From contig JAIKWF010000081.1 of the NCBI GenBank assembly GCA_024685005.1, positions 1-58,047 on the forward strand: a DNA stretch of 58,047 bases. Direction: 5' to 3'. Made by a program: the position numbers and the translations under genes. Source of the stretch: Lachnospiraceae bacterium (lineage in GTDB: Bacteria; Bacillota; Clostridia; Lachnospirales; Lachnospiraceae). Positions 1 through 7,572 of this stretch are shown piece by piece (position 1 is the first letter of the stretch; each line of letters opens with the position of its first letter). The notes beneath the pieces are model-generated. The model saw nothing but the letters and a program-made list of their open reading frames with translations, did not search any database and was not told the DNA's origin.

Positions 1-36
1 GACCCTTGGGGACGGGGTTCTTGGTTCATTTTAGAT
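1..36 (+). repeat. GGGGACGGGGTT repeat, copy 1 (at window edge)
   Basis: This sequence has the core GGGGACGGGGTT followed by a TTGGTTCAT end, matching the copy at 3201-3236. It is probably cut at its left side by the window edge. From here to the DUF523 stop codon (positions 37-114) I see no gene. Confidence 0.75.
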
Positions 37-114
37 ATGATTTCTATCTGATATTATCCGCTCCTTTTTCTTTTTGCCGCAACACAGGCTTTCTTCCCAA
101 TCGCATTCAAAACA

Positions 115-537
115 TTATTTTATATCCTCAGCATCCAATACTTCTATTCCATTCTCTACCAGCAACTGCGCAAACACGCCTCTGCCTTCAATCAACTTTC
201 CGCAAAAACTGCCATCATAAATCTGCTTCACACCGCAGGACGGGCTTCTTGACTGAAGAAGCGCCAGCTCCACATTTTCCTCAATGGCTTTCTCAACGCA
301 AAGCTTTGCTCCATCTCTGAATTCTTTGTCTTTGCTCTCGCCATTTCTGTCAGTAACAACTCCATCTACTATTTCACAGGGAATCCTTGGTGTAGAAAGT
401 CCTCCGGCAACCTCAGGGCATACCGGGATAACCTCATACTCTTTAATGAACTCAGCGACTTTCTTACTGTAGTTGTTGCCACCATTATATTTGCAATTCT
501 GACCTAACAGGCAGGCACTGACAATTATCTTCTTCAT
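115..537 (-). CDS. DUF523 family protein
   Basis: A 140-residue protein that matches the DUF523 family (about 140-150 residues) along its whole length. It opens with the typical IIVSACLLGQNCKYNG and has the conserved VCPEVAGGLSTPR near residues 40-52 and LLQSRSPSCG near residue 95. The conserved cysteines suggest a metal or Fe-S site, but the family function is unknown and I do not assign one. I chose ATG 537 because AGGA lies 7 bases upstream. An in-frame TTG at 543 would add two residues. It lies alone: downstream is only repeat copy 1, upstream the tandem repeat at 564-621. It looks intact. Confidence 0.85.
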   Translation of the reverse strand: MKKIIVSACLLGQNCKYNGGNNYSKKVAEFIKEYEVIPVCPEVAGGLSTPRIPCEIVDGVVTDRNGESKDKEFRDGAKLCVEKAIEENVELALLQSRSPSCGVKQIYDGSFCGKLIEGRGVFAQLLVENGIEVLDAEDIK

Positions 538-563
538 ATCCAAATCCTATTTCTGAACTTATT

Positions 564-621
564 ATGACCCCTGAACCCCGTCCCCATGGCTCATGACCCC
601 TGAACCCCGTCCCCATGGCTC
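564..621 (-). repeat. GGGGACGGGGTT repeat, two perfect tandem copies
   Basis: Two identical 29-base units (564-592 and 593-621) in head-to-tail order. Read on the minus strand each is GAGCCATGGGGACGGGGTTC followed by AGGGGTCAT. The ends TGAGCC and GGGTCAT are imperfect inverted repeats of each other around an asymmetric core. The unit at 593-621 replaces the 3' end of the membrane-protein remnant at 591-922. Confidence 0.9.
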
Positions 622-922
622 ACCGATACCCGAAACCACCACAACAAGATCATACAAAAAAACAGCAAGAATCCGATTCCTGCAAATAATGCTTCTTTCG
701 TATTCCTAAAGGATAAAATGTCTGATGGCTTTTTCTCAAACAACCTGACTGACACAATCAGGATCGTTATACCAAATATGGTTCTTAATGATGAGCTTAT
801 AAGAAACCATGTAACACCATTTGTATATGCAAGAAAAAAAGTGATAATCCGATAAACACTCCGGCAAATAATATGTGCCAGATAAAACCGCTAAATTTCT
901 TATCCGTAAAAATCTTATGCAT
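591..922 (-). pseudogene. CPBP-like membrane protease remnant (frameshifted, 3' truncated)
   Basis: From ATG 922 a frame reads MHKIFTDKKFSGFIWHILFA and breaks at a run of seven T at 834-840. One extra T there would join it to a second frame that continues with ISSSLRTIFGITILIVSVRL, then FEKKPSDILSFRNTKEALFA and a second hydrophobic helix. This layout (helix, charged loop with a KKP..ILSFRN motif, helix) resembles the N-terminal part of CPBP-family intramembrane proteases. That is a resemblance by eye, not a search result. The reading then runs into the repeat unit 593-621, which supplies the stop TGA at 591-593. The catalytic EExxR and later motifs are missing. I infer a decayed gene that has lost its 3' part at the repeat. 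Confidence 0.6.
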
Positions 923-947
923 TTTTATCTCTACTTTCTCTAACGTC

Positions 948-1265
948 TTATGCCCGATTCTTTGCAAGAATAAAAGAATATGCAATAGCTAACCCTATGG
1001 AAATGGCCACTGTCCCCAGAATAGATAAAACGAATCCGGGAGAATTCTGTTTTAGAAACAACAGCGGCAATCCAAATATCTCGAGAAGAATCGCATAAGC
1101 AAACCACAGGTTCGAAACCGCATGATTATACTTTACCACGTCTTTTACTACCGGCGGCTTCACTCCGGTAAAGAACCCCACCGGTTCTTTCGCCTTCCGG
1201 GCGCAGATACCTATTCCCACAAAAATCAGTGCAACTATACTCCAAATAATGAATCCTATCAGCAT
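948..1265 (-). CDS. small three-helix membrane protein, function unknown
   Basis: A 105-residue protein with hydrophobic segments at about residues 2-21, 52-70 and 78-98, and a polar loop that includes GFFTGVKPPVVKDVVKYNHA between the first two. I do not recognise the family with confidence, though the loop resembles small uncharacterised Clostridia membrane proteins. I chose ATG 1265 because GGAG lies 7 bases upstream. The longer open frame (to 1460) runs through a repeat and antisense-frame over the cysteine-rich gene, so it is not credible. It lies just downstream of the repeat at 1281-1323. It may belong to the operon of the TtcA-like gene but is separated from it by the repeat. Confidence 0.6.
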   Translation of the reverse strand: MLIGFIIWSIVALIFVGIGICARKAKEPVGFFTGVKPPVVKDVVKYNHAVSNLWFAYAILLEIFGLPLLFLKQNSPGFVLSILGTVAISIGLAIAYSFILAKNRA

Positions 1266-1280
1266 TTTATTTCTCCATAG

Positions 1281-1323
1281 ACTATGAACCCCCGGGAGCC
1301 TTGGGGACGGGGTTAGTGGCTCA
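1281..1323 (+). repeat. GGGGACGGGGTT repeat, copy with GTGGCTCA end
   Basis: It contains TTGGGGACGGGGTTAGTGGC followed by TCAC, preceded by TGAACCCCC in inverse orientation, so the copy is partly palindromic. Its TGAGCC end (read on the minus strand) supplies the stop codon of the cysteine-rich gene at 1321-1548. Confidence 0.8.
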
Positions 1324-1548
1324 CATAATATTCCTGCCCTGACGGTACTGCTCCATGTACCCGGCATTGATCTCTTTAATCTCACGCTTCCCATCAATAT
1401 AATCCTGATATATATCCCAGGGAGAACCACCGCCAATCCAGCAGGATGAGCAGTTTTCACATCCCCCTCCGCAATCCATGGATTCTTTTATGATCTGCTC
1501 TCGCTCTTCTTTTGTGGTATCTTTGATCAGAAGTGATTTGATCTCCAT
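1321..1548 (-). CDS. small cysteine-rich protein
   Basis: A 75-residue protein with a cysteine cluster CGGGCENCSSC near residues 26-36, an acidic N-terminal half and a tyrosine-rich C-terminus. The CxxxCxxCxxC spacing suggests metal or Fe-S binding, which is inference. The start ATG 1548 is well supported: AGGAGGT lies 9 bases upstream. It sits 21 bases downstream of the rhodanese-TtcA fusion on the same strand, so the two are very likely co-transcribed and may work in the same sulfur-transfer step. Its stop TGA is made by the edge of the repeat at 1281-1323. The native C-terminus may therefore have been altered when the repeat arrived. I do not recognise a named family. Confidence 0.65.
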   Translation of the reverse strand: MEIKSLLIKDTTKEEREQIIKESMDCGGGCENCSSCWIGGGSPWDIYQDYIDGKREIKEINAGYMEQYRQGRNIM

Positions 1549-1569
1549 AAATCTACACCTCCTGCATTA

Positions 1570-2715
1570 TCAATACTCATCCAAAAAGTTGTGTCGTGTC
1601 CCGTTTTTCTTATAAGCGATCACCGTATCGAGATTTACATTCTCAACACTCTTAAAGATATTCGATTCAATAAACGGATTGCTCTTCTTTAGCTCTGCAA
1701 TCAGTTTCTTTGTTTCCAAACGCTTCGACGAAGTTGTCCCGTCCTCATGGCAAGTGGTGCAGGTATCTGTAAAATGACATGCACACTGCAGAAAATGGAG
1801 TTCGTTATAATCTCTCCAAGCGCAGATATCTCTTTCCCGAACCAGATACAACGGTCGGATCAATTCCATTCCTTCAAAGTTAATGCTGTGAAGCTTAGGC
1901 ATCATAGTCTGTATCTGCGCCCCATGCAGCATTCCCATAAGGATAGTCTCAATGACATCATCATAATGATGTCCCAGCGCAATTTTGTTGCAACCAAGTT
2001 CCTTTGCTTTACTGTACAGATAGCCCCTGCGCATTCTTGCACAGATGTAGCACGGGCTTTTCTCTATGGTATCCACTGCGTCAAAGATGTCACTTTCAAA
2101 AATCGTGATCGGGATTCCCAGTGCTTTGGAATTACTCTCGATGAGCTCACGATTTTCTTTGTTATAGCCCGGGTCCATCACAAGAAATGTCAGTTCAAAG
2201 TTGCACTTTCTGTGTCTTTGTATCTCTTGAAACAGCTTTGCCATCAACATGGAATCTTTACCGCCTGATATGCAGACAGCGATACGATCCCCTTCCTGTA
2301 TAAGCTGATATGTTTTGCATGCCTTGGCAAAAGGCGTAAACAGTTGTTTATGAAACTTTTTTCGAATGCTTTCTTCTGCTCTGCGCTGCCTTTCTTCTCC
2401 GGTGGCTTCATCAAGCATTCCTGCTCTTACATAACCTATGTATCCACCTTCAAGGCTGTAGATATCACGTCCTTCAAGAAACGCTTCTCCCTCCAGATCT
2501 CTTGATTTACGCCCGATCTGACAGTAAAAAACAAGTTTTTTATTCTTGCTGATGCTCTCAAGTTCGGTGTTTGTTCTTTCCTTGATCTCTTCCAGAGGGA
2601 TATGAAGAGCTCCCGGTATCATTCCGTAAGCCACAAGCCCGTCATCTCTGATATCTATGAGTTCATATGAATCCTTCGACCAATTTCGAAGTTCCTTTGG
2701 TGTTATTTCGTTCAT
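1570..2715 (-). CDS. rhodanese / TtcA-type tRNA thiolation ATPase fusion
   Basis: A 381-residue two-domain protein. Residues 1-110 form a rhodanese domain (YELIDIRDDG near the start, active-site loop CQIGRKS near residue 65), which carries sulfur as a cysteine persulfide. Residues 120-381 form a PP-loop ATP pyrophosphatase of the TtcA family, with SGGKDSM near residue 150, the Fe-S motif CYICARMRRG near residue 220 and GHHYDD near residue 248. A further cysteine cluster (CACHFTDTCTTC) lies near residue 310. TtcA makes 2-thiocytidine at position 32 of tRNA, adenylating the base through ATP. The exact target here is not shown by sequence. Fusing the sulfur donor to the acceptor enzyme suggests direct sulfur relay. 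SD AAGGAA precedes ATG 2715. The HD remnant ends 8 bases upstream. Confidence 0.85.
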   Translation of the reverse strand: MNEITPKELRNWSKDSYELIDIRDDGLVAYGMIPGALHIPLEEIKERTNTELESISKNKKLVFYCQIGRKSRDLEGEAFLEGRDIYSLEGGYIGYVRAGMLDEATGEERQRRAEESIRKKFHKQLFTPFAKACKTYQLIQEGDRIAVCISGGKDSMLMAKLFQEIQRHRKCNFELTFLVMDPGYNKENRELIESNSKALGIPITIFESDIFDAVDTIEKSPCYICARMRRGYLYSKAKELGCNKIALGHHYDDVIETILMGMLHGAQIQTMMPKLHSINFEGMELIRPLYLVRERDICAWRDYNELHFLQCACHFTDTCTTCHEDGTTSSKRLETKKLIAELKKSNPFIESNIFKSVENVNLDTVIAYKKNGTRHNFLDEY

Positions 2716-2723
2716 TCGTTTCC

Positions 2724-3200
2724 TTACTGTTCTGCCTCCATCTCGGTATTTATCGTATCTTCACTTGCTGCCATGGCTTTTAGGGTCATTTCAAGGAGCT
2801 TATCAAGTTCCCATCCGAGTTGATCTGCTCCACGCTCTATTACTTCCCTTGAACAGCCTGCTGCAAAGCCTTTGCTTTTATACTTCTTTTTCAGTGATTT
2901 AAGCTCCATGTCCTTGGTACTCTTCGAAGGTCTCATGAGTGCTGCCGCCCAAATTAGCCCGGTTAGTTCGTCTGCGGCAAATAGAATCTTTTCCATCTCA
3001 TGGACGGGCTCCACATCGATGGTCACGCCACAGCCGACAGTGATACCATATCCATGGGAACATACGGAATGAATGATATCCTCACTAACTCCGCCCTCTT
3101 TCAGAAGCTCCGGCGCCTTCAGGCAATGCTCCTCCGGATACAGTTCAAAATCGATATCATGCAGCAAACCTACTATCCCCCAGTGTTCAGCTTCATCCGC
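2724..3200 (-). pseudogene. HD-domain hydrolase lacking its N-terminus
   Basis: The readable frame gives 147 residues from ATG 3167, but homologous codons continue upstream as HADEAEHWGIVGLLHDIDFE until 3200, where the repeat at 3201-3236 begins. In this frame the repeat brings a TGA stop and no start. The family (HD-domain proteins of about 185-190 residues with LLHDIDFE..PEEHC and CSHGYGI) has about 45 more residues at the N-terminus, including the first metal-binding His. These are absent. The second part of the fold (KILFAADELTGLI, ALMRPSKS) is intact, as is the C-terminal helix. I infer a gene beheaded by the repeat; a short product from an internal start is possible but would lack part of the HD metal site. 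Confidence 0.75.
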
Positions 3201-3236
3201 ATGACCCTTGGGGACGGGGTTCCTGGCTCATTTTTC
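3201..3236 (+). repeat. GGGGACGGGGTT repeat, single copy
   Basis: The copy reads ATGACCCTTGGGGACGGGGT then TCCTGGCTCAT, with imperfect inverted ends ATGACCC and GGCTCAT. It sits exactly at the 5' end of the truncated HD gene. The 48 bases between it and the GNAT stop codon contain no recognisable gene. Confidence 0.85.
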
Positions 3237-3284
3237 CCGCCAAGCAAAGTTCTGTCAAATTCATTTTCTACCTGCGGGCACTTG

Positions 3285-3731
3285 TTACTTTACCGTTATG
3301 ACTAATTCGATCTCATCATCTTCCTCAGCACCTGTTGCTGAAAATCCCTTGCATTTATATAGTTTTAGCGCCGCTGCGTTATTTTTGTTACAGGTTAATA
3401 CAACTCTGCCGGAATCACCGAACGGTTTTGTCTTGATATAGTCAATTACCCGATCCAAAGCCTCACTGCCATAACCATGTCCTTGCATGGATTCGTCAAT
3501 CATCATATGCCATATATCGTATTCCGGGATGTCATAATCATATATTACCATGACATAACCTATCATCTTTCCTTCGAGATAGATTCCGAATGGCTGACAC
3601 TGATCTCTGTACACATATGCCTGCGCAAGGCTCCGAACCGGATGAGATACAAAACTCTCCTGCCCCGAAGCCAGCTTGAGATTAAATGCATCAATAAAAT
3701 TGTCTTCTGTTATTTCTTTTAGTTCTATCAT
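3285..3731 (-). CDS. GNAT family N-acetyltransferase
   Basis: A complete 148-residue GNAT fold that would transfer an acetyl group from acetyl-CoA to an amine on an unknown substrate. Visible landmarks are an N-terminal ELKEITEDNF strand, the core strand GKMIGYVMVIYD near residue 55, the acetyl-CoA binding loop DESMQGHGYGSEAL near residues 80-95 (the Q/RxxGxG/A motif as QGHGYG), and the late strand VVLTCNKNNAAALKLYKCKGF near residues 110-130. The start ATG overlaps the stop of the upstream hydrolase by four bases (ATGA), showing translational coupling. The substrate cannot be told from sequence. Confidence 0.85.
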   Translation of the reverse strand: MIELKEITEDNFIDAFNLKLASGQESFVSHPVRSLAQAYVYRDQCQPFGIYLEGKMIGYVMVIYDYDIPEYDIWHMMIDESMQGHGYGSEALDRVIDYIKTKPFGDSGRVVLTCNKNNAAALKLYKCKGFSATGAEEDDEIELVITVK

Positions 3732-4684
3732 TTTCTTTCCTCATCAAACACGACAAACTCCCTGATTTCTTCAGCTATCCGGTCCTGCATAAAGTTGTGC
3801 ACATAGTGGCCGCAGTCTAATTCGATCACTTTTGCATCTGTAAGATCTGAAGCATAATCATAATGGCTTTCAATCCAGTTGGTACCCTTAACTTCTTTTC
3901 CATCGGAAAGAAACATTATCATCGGCACATCCGGCTTGGGCTTGCTGTCAATCTCGCTGACAGCCTCAGTAATCGAAAATCCTTCGTTTATAACATCGAT
4001 ATTTACAGCTTTCCTGCATGCAATGGCCCGATACAGTTCCTTTTCCTCCTTCGAAAGCGCAGACGGCAAAGAACTGTCTGCATAATAGAATCTGACAATA
4101 CCCAACTTGCGCGCAAGGACAGCCAGTTTTTCAAATTTGAATACGCTATCAAAATCGAATTTGTCATAGGTACGCGGAAGAACCATGTCAAGGCCTATGA
4201 TCGCTTCTACTTCATCGGGATAATCCTGCGCCCACATAATAGATTCCAGTCCGGACATGGAATGCGGGCAAAGGACAAACGGTCCCTCAATCCCGGCCTT
4301 TTCAAGTGCTTCCCGATCCTGCCTTAAGATCGTATCAAAAGATCTCTCGTCATCAACTACATCACTGAATCCATAACCAAACTTCTCTATCACAACTATA
4401 TGATACTCATCTTTCAAAAGAGAATAAAGGCTTTTAAAATCGAGTATTGGCGCAGCAGTTCCCGACCCTGACAGAAACAGCAATGTATGCTCTCCTTCGC
4501 CTTCTTCATAGACGCACATCTTATGTCCGTCCACCTCTACCATTTGTCCCAAAGGCTTCTCTAACAGCGGTTCCTCCTGCTTCATCCTTATCCTGTTATA
4601 AACATAAATCGCAAATAAGAACACCAGCAGAACAATGACGAGCACTAACAATACTTTTCCCAATATCTTAAATCTTTTCTTCAT
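3728..4684 (-). CDS. membrane-anchored alpha/beta hydrolase
   Basis: A 318-residue protein from ATG 4684: a positively charged N-terminus (MKKRFK), one membrane helix at about residues 8-28, then an alpha/beta hydrolase domain that should face outside. The nucleophile elbow reads PHSMSG with the likely catalytic Ser at residue 142. The oxyanion region is LFLSGSG near residue 71, and a late His lies in CGHYVHNF. The variant HSMSG instead of GHSMGG is seen in a subgroup of this family. An in-frame TTG at 4720 overlaps the stop of the upstream HD gene and would give 12 extra residues, but has no better ribosome site. The substrate is unknown. It is translationally coupled to the GNAT gene downstream. 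Confidence 0.8.
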   Translation of the reverse strand: MKKRFKILGKVLLVLVIVLLVFLFAIYVYNRIRMKQEEPLLEKPLGQMVEVDGHKMCVYEEGEGEHTLLFLSGSGTAAPILDFKSLYSLLKDEYHIVVIEKFGYGFSDVVDDERSFDTILRQDREALEKAGIEGPFVLCPHSMSGLESIMWAQDYPDEVEAIIGLDMVLPRTYDKFDFDSVFKFEKLAVLARKLGIVRFYYADSSLPSALSKEEKELYRAIACRKAVNIDVINEGFSITEAVSEIDSKPKPDVPMIMFLSDGKEVKGTNWIESHYDYASDLTDAKVIELDCGHYVHNFMQDRIAEEIREFVVFDEERK

Positions 4685-4716
4685 AACAGCCTCGGCAGTC
4701 TTACTCCTTCCGGAAA

Positions 4717-5304
4717 TCAAGGAGTCAGATTTCCTCTTTCTATATGCTTCTTTATGATCTGTTCCGCTATATCATAGAGCTTTTCAGACCCAAGCTTAGT
4801 CATTGCATGCCTGCCATAAACAGCCTTCGCAGAGGCATCATGTTCTTTCCAATCATGTCCGTCGTTACTATCGTTAAGGATCAGCGGCTGCATATTGTCC
4901 ATTGCATGCGCGAACCTGGATTCCGCACTCCGGCCTGCTTCAAACTCATCAAAGAGGGCCGTTAATTCCTGTTTCTGGTCATCCGGAAGAAGGGAAAAAA
5001 TCCTTTCTTTTGCTGCATCCTCACGGGCTTTCTGCGTCTTTAACCCTTCCGTGTCATATGCATAAGTATCACCTGCATCGATTTCTACTATGTCATGGAT
5101 CAGGCACATCAGCATAGTCTTTGCTATATCCACTTCTTCATTCGCATATTCGCGAAACAGATATGCCATAATTGCCATATGCCAGGCGTGTTCAGCATCG
5201 TTTTCTTTTCTTCCTTTTCCCGAAAGACTTGTCTGACGGAATACATTCTTTTCCTTATCTATTTCCAACGAAAAATCTAACTGTTTTCTTATTCGCTCAT
5301 CCAT
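4717..5304 (-). CDS. HD-domain 5'-deoxynucleotidase-like protein (HDDC2/YfbR type)
   Basis: A 195-residue protein with the complete HD metal site: ENDAEHAWHMA near residues 35-45 and CLIHDIVEIDAGD near residues 67-79, followed by DNMQPLILN. This is the pattern of the HDDC2/YfbR group, metal-dependent phosphohydrolases that remove the 5' phosphate from deoxynucleoside monophosphates. That activity is inferred from family. ATG 5304 is preceded by GGAGGAAAAAAGA, a good ribosome site. It appears to start a three-gene unit with the hydrolase (32 bases downstream) and the GNAT. The gene is intact, unlike the other HD protein in this region. Confidence 0.85.
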   Translation of the reverse strand: MDERIRKQLDFSLEIDKEKNVFRQTSLSGKGRKENDAEHAWHMAIMAYLFREYANEEVDIAKTMLMCLIHDIVEIDAGDTYAYDTEGLKTQKAREDAAKERIFSLLPDDQKQELTALFDEFEAGRSAESRFAHAMDNMQPLILNDSNDGHDWKEHDASAKAVYGRHAMTKLGSEKLYDIAEQIIKKHIERGNLTP

Positions 5305-5413
5305 TCTTTTTTCCTCCGCATAAAATTATAGCCGAATGCCTCTGGAATTTCCATTTATTTTTCTCTCTTTTTCATTATGGAGATCGACGAAACGTATCAT
5401 CAAATGTATAACC

Positions 5414-5455
5414 AAAACGAGCTGAACGATAGCATGATCGCCATCATCCAGCTCG
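5414..5455 (-). terminator. possible terminator after the nitroreductase gene
   Basis: Arms CGAGCTG and CAGCTCG (5449-5455 and 5418-5424) enclose a 24-base loop and are followed on the minus strand by TTTT. The loop is long and the U-run short, so this is only a candidate. The rest of 5305-5480 holds the HD gene's ribosome site and nothing else I recognise. Confidence 0.35.
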
Positions 5456-5480
5456 CTTGTTATCTTAGGGTATTTCGTTC

Positions 5481-6293
5481 TTACTTCCGTATGCTTACGC
5501 TAACTATATACTCTGCATCACCGGGAATTTCAATTCCGGGATCATTCACAGCTGTTTCTGCGTGCATCCCCTTTTCCTCGAGTCCCATGCAGAAGTGACA
5601 TAGCGCTATTCCGACATCGATTTTCTGCAGATCGCCGGTTTCTTCGCGTACATATCCTTTATCCTTTTTTTCATAAAAATGATATACGCCGTCCCTGCGA
5701 ATGATCCTCCAGGGTTGTTTATTTACTGCTGAAGGAGCCCATCGAACCATTTCCAAAATTCCCTTCATATCCGCATCAGGATCAAGTGCGCTGCCCCATG
5801 TCCCGTCAAAGAACAGGTCCGCAGCAGGAATCCGTGTATCCGCTCCCACACCTTTCCGCATCATTGTCTCCTTTAGGGACTTCTTTTTTGCCGGATATCC
5901 AAGAGGACTGACACAAGGCATCATCTCCCCGGACTTAACGCCGGCTGCTTTTTCAAAGTTCTCACGTTTCATCGTACCGCCGATCCATACGGTTCCGATA
6001 CCCAGTTTCCATGCATGCAGAACAAGCTTTTCAAATGAATAGCCATATGCTTCCTCTGCATGGGGTTTTTTCTCCACCTTTCCGGCAACATACAGACTCT
6101 CTCCTGCAAGCACCGGACTCGACAGTCCATGTTCCTTTGCATCAAGCAAAACAAACTCCACCGGAACACCAAAGGGATTCGGTATATCCTTTATGTATTC
6201 TTCAAGATCCTTCCTGTGTTCCTCACTGATCTCGTTGCCGTCATATGTACGGACGCTCTTTCTTCCCTTTATGATCTCTGACAGATTTCCCAT
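5481..6293 (-). CDS. nitroreductase family protein (two-domain, TM1586 type)
   Basis: A 270-residue flavin-dependent nitroreductase-fold protein. Residues 1-20 read MGNLSEIIKGRKSVRTYDGN, the usual FMN-contacting RxSxR-type start. The central part has the dimer helix FEKLVLHAWKLGIGTVWIGG (residues 87-106), and a second half repeats the layout with RWAPSAVNKQPWRI near residue 185, a typical FMN-phosphate and substrate-pocket motif. This tandem arrangement is that of the putative TM nitroreductase family. The electron acceptor is unknown. AAGGAGG precedes ATG 6293. It follows the radical SAM gene by 11 bases, so both are read from the promoter at 7533-7561. Confidence 0.85.
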   Translation of the reverse strand: MGNLSEIIKGRKSVRTYDGNEISEEHRKDLEEYIKDIPNPFGVPVEFVLLDAKEHGLSSPVLAGESLYVAGKVEKKPHAEEAYGYSFEKLVLHAWKLGIGTVWIGGTMKRENFEKAAGVKSGEMMPCVSPLGYPAKKKSLKETMMRKGVGADTRIPAADLFFDGTWGSALDPDADMKGILEMVRWAPSAVNKQPWRIIRRDGVYHFYEKKDKGYVREETGDLQKIDVGIALCHFCMGLEEKGMHAETAVNDPGIEIPGDAEYIVSVSIRK

Positions 6294-6304
6294 TTTATGC
6301 CTCC

Positions 6305-7402
6305 TTAAATTGCTTCCTTTATGATTTTTTCAACTTCTTCTCTTTTTTCATACAAAGTACACCCGCCGGGATGATCCTCTAAAAGATATCCGCCATCTCG
6401 CAACTTTCTGAATAGCCTTGAATTCATGGCTTCCCTCAAAGAAGTATCCCTTACATTGATATCCGAATAAGGTGAGAACGGGCACGGCTCTGCTCCTCCA
6501 TGGGAATTGATATGGAAAAAACCTCTGCCGGCTGCAACGCATCCTCCCGAACTCTTCTCATCTCCCGGGAATGAGATAAAAACCATTTCCGCATGTTCCT
6601 TACGAAGTTGCGCAATCTTCTCTTTCAGATACTCACGTTCCACGTCGCCGGGAGCAAGTTCCACAGAATCATCCGTTACGGGAACAAACTCAACAAAAAT
6701 GACTACCTTACATCCTCTGTCAGATAATTCCTTTAAGAATCTCTCTGATGTAACTTCTCTGATATTCTGTGTGGTTACGGTTACGGAAGCGCCAAAGATC
6801 AGTCCCCTATTCTTAAGTTCATCCATTCCGCCAATCAGCTTATCGTAAACACCTTTGCCGCGTCTTTGATCCGTCAGTTCCTTGTCCCCTTCTATGCTCA
6901 TGATGGGGATCAGATTCCTGCTCCTGTCAAAAAGCTCATAATACCTCTCATTCATGAATGTTCCGTTTGTAAAGATCGGAAAAAGCATGTCCTGTCTTTT
7001 CGATGCGGCTTCCATCACATCATAGCGAAGCATCGGTTCCCCGCCTGCCAAAAGGATAAAGCTCACTCCAAGGTCATCTGCTTCATCAAATATTACAGAC
7101 CATTCCTCCCCTGTCAGTTGCTTTACAGGTTCGCTGTCAGTCGTTGCATGATTGCACCTCGAATAGCACCCCGCACAGTGCAGATTGCACCGGCTGGTGA
7201 TACTTGCTATCAGAAACGGCGGGATATGTTCCCCTGCTTCTTCCGCTTTCTTTCTTTTTTTGGATGCTGCCATGCTGGCCAGAGCGAACTTTGCCATATA
7301 TGCACTCTCTCTGGGATTTTTAAGTGTCGCTCTTACCGCGTCGGAAACAACCCGCTCCACTCCCTGCGTCATATATGATTGAATATCAAATGTCTGCTCC
7401 AT
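6305..7402 (-). CDS. radical SAM protein
   Basis: A 365-residue radical SAM enzyme. The [4Fe-4S] motif CNLHCAGC (preceded by ASITSRCNLHC) is near residue 92, the GGEP motif LLAGGEPML near residue 145, and a further pair of cysteines in the C-terminal part (GGCVAAGRGF, GGAEPCPFSP) suggests a SPASM-like or auxiliary cluster region. Residues 1-80 form an extra helical segment (ATLKNPRESAYMAKFALASM) common to a Clostridia subgroup. The product is not predictable; it may act on a peptide or cofactor. AGAGG precedes ATG 7402. It is the first gene after a consensus promoter and is followed closely by the nitroreductase, which could supply or use reducing power. Confidence 0.85.
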   Translation of the reverse strand: MEQTFDIQSYMTQGVERVVSDAVRATLKNPRESAYMAKFALASMAASKKRKKAEEAGEHIPPFLIASITSRCNLHCAGCYSRCNHATTDSEPVKQLTGEEWSVIFDEADDLGVSFILLAGGEPMLRYDVMEAASKRQDMLFPIFTNGTFMNERYYELFDRSRNLIPIMSIEGDKELTDQRRGKGVYDKLIGGMDELKNRGLIFGASVTVTTQNIREVTSERFLKELSDRGCKVVIFVEFVPVTDDSVELAPGDVEREYLKEKIAQLRKEHAEMVFISFPGDEKSSGGCVAAGRGFFHINSHGGAEPCPFSPYSDINVRDTSLREAMNSRLFRKLRDGGYLLEDHPGGCTLYEKREEVEKIIKEAI

Positions 7403-7532
7403 AGAACCTCTTCCTTTTTAACTCTTTATTTTATACTTTCCTTTATTCTTTTTTCATTGATGCTCTCAAATCCCCTGTCATGGTTTTTGTGGCATATTTT
7501 TTACATACATCTTCATTATTGCCTTTTGCCAT

Positions 7533-7561
7533 ATTATATTTTATCAAACATTTATTGTCAA
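7533..7561 (-). promoter_or_regulatory. sigma-A promoter of the radical SAM operon
   Basis: On the minus strand TTGACA (7556-7561), 17 bases, TATAAT (7533-7538): an exact match to the sigma-A consensus. The predicted transcript begins near 7526 and has a leader of about 120 bases. Confidence 0.85.
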
Positions 7562-7572
7562 GGACCTGTTTC

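Noticed and set aside
948-1460. A 170-residue frame including the small membrane protein
   Set aside because: Its first 65 residues run through the repeat and over the cysteine-rich gene in another frame. ATG 1265 has the ribosome site.
3237-3284. A minus-strand reading with NEFDRTLLGGK, reminiscent of the start of TcdA-type proteins
   Set aside because: Only about ten residues, no start signal and no continuation. Too short to support a gene remnant.
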